From Deltaproteobacteria bacterium (GTDB taxonomy: Bacteria; Desulfobacterota_B; Binatia; UBA9968): a stretch of 5,804 nucleotides of DNA. The notes beneath the pieces were generated by a model. The model did not search any database. It was given only the letters and a program-made list of their open reading frames with translations, and was not told the DNA's origin. The stretch is taken from positions 1 through 5,804 of the forward strand of contig JAPUHZ010000219.1 in the NCBI GenBank assembly GCA_027297485.1. Direction: 5' to 3'. Position numbers and translations under genes: made by a program. This document shows, one piece after another, positions 5,209 through 5,804 of this stretch. Within the stretch, counting starts at the first letter, position 1; every line of letters begins with the position of its first letter.

Positions 5209-5804
5209 TTAGAACCTGTACTGAAAGCCTGTCTCCCAGGCGCCGTAAGTGCAGCTAGTAGACCGGTCGCCGTCTCCAGTTTCGAAACAACCCAGGGCCT
5301 TCCGCCGGTCTTCGTTTACACCGTTAAACTTGTTCCAGGTATACCACTCGTACTGGGTGAAGAACTTGAAGTTTCGCTTGACAAAATAGGTCAGGTTGAT
5401 CTGGCGCAATATCATATTCATGGAAGTCTGACCGGAGGCATTGAGTCCGCCTGACGTCGAGCCAAAACGCCCACTCGCGATGTGATCCACGGAGCCAATG
5501 TCGATATCGAGACGCTCGAAGCCGAAGCCAAATTTGAGCGTCTTGGGACGGTTATTTCCACCGGTTAAAAAGCCCTTCGGGCTCCAGAGAATAAGGTCCT
5601 GACGGATATACCAGCTTTTGCTCGTGGCCATGTTATGCTTGTCCCCGTCCTGGCTATCACCACCAGTATAATCCCGCGAGAACTTCTGGCCTACCCACAT
5701 TGCTCGAATACGATATATCCCTACCCGATGCTCATAGAACGGCTGAATCCACTGGCGGAAGCCGCGTCCCGACTGACGCCAGAAATCAACCCGGTTTCCC
5801 CGCT
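5209..5804 (-). CDS. Outer-membrane beta-barrel protein, C-terminal fragment (start outside window)
   Basis: The frame is open from the right edge to a TAA stop, giving the last 198 or so residues. An internal ATG at 5700 is not the start, because barrel-like sequence continues upstream of it (for example QWIQPFYEHRVGIYRIRAMW). The visible part shows alternating polar and apolar residues typical of transmembrane strands, such as TLKFGFGFERLDID, ILRQINLTYFVK and KFFTQYEWYTWN, joined by Gly/Asp/Asn-rich loops. It ends in GAWETGFQYRF; a C-terminal Phe with aromatics at alternate positions is the known recognition signal for the BAM assembly machinery. Two cysteines, 26 and 14 residues from the end, lie in the last loop and may form a disulfide. 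The substrate specificity of this barrel or porin cannot be told. A terminator follows, so it is a separate transcription unit from the fusion-protein operon. Its promoter and signal peptide are off the window. Confidence 0.78.
   Translation of the reverse strand, partial: RGNRVDFWRQSGRGFRQWIQPFYEHRVGIYRIRAMWVGQKFSRDYTGGDSQDGDKHNMATSKSWYIRQDLILWSPKGFLTGGNNRPKTLKFGFGFERLDIDIGSVDHIASGRFGSTSGGLNASGQTSMNMILRQINLTYFVKRNFKFFTQYEWYTWNKFNGVNEDRRKALGCFETGDGDRSTSCTYGAWETGFQYRF

Noticed and set aside
1..5804. CRISPR arrays, tRNA/rRNA genes, insertion sequences
   Set aside because: No spaced direct repeats other than TPR coding units, no cloverleaf or rRNA-like sequence, and no transposase or terminal inverted repeats were seen.

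Overview
The window looks like a fragment of a Gram-negative, double-membraned bacterium. It carries two lipoprotein signal peptides and the C-terminus of an outer-membrane beta-barrel that ends in phenylalanine. Base composition is moderate and the proteins are rich in tetratricopeptide repeats (TPRs), as is common in Desulfobacterota, Nitrospirota, NC10 and related uncultured lineages. I cannot fix the phylum from sequence alone.

Layout, left to right. Positions 2-274 (+) hold the 3' end of a TPR protein cut by the left edge. Positions 275-526 form a 252-bp spacer between convergent genes with no convincing gene. Three complete genes follow on the minus strand and read right to left as one compact unit. 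The first, 5053-1949, is a 1034-residue polytopic protein with a duplicated MFS-like membrane half, a spermidine-synthase-like domain and six C-terminal TPRs. The second, 1808-1170, is a TPR lipoprotein. The third, 1189-527, is a diverged paralogue of that lipoprotein. Between the first and second genes, 1949-1809, lies a 47-codon stretch that starts on the stop codon of the large gene (TAATG) and resembles the N-terminus of DUF559 (Vsr-like) endonucleases; I read it as a relic. A strong hairpin terminator at 5154-5183 closes the last gene, 5804-5209 (-), which is a truncated outer-membrane barrel. The operon therefore probably has its own promoter in the roughly 100 bp upstream of 5053.

How the genes may work together (inference). 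Positive-inside loops and an apparent 13th membrane segment place the whole 590-residue soluble part of the large protein (synthase-like domain plus TPRs) outside the cytoplasm, and that part contains no cysteine. It would then share the periplasm with the two TPR lipoproteins, suggesting an envelope complex scaffolded by TPRs. The synthase-like domain appears to have lost the canonical catalytic aspartate motif, so ordinary cytosolic polyamine synthesis is doubtful. This operon is the best candidate here for an undescribed system, but its function cannot be read from the sequence.
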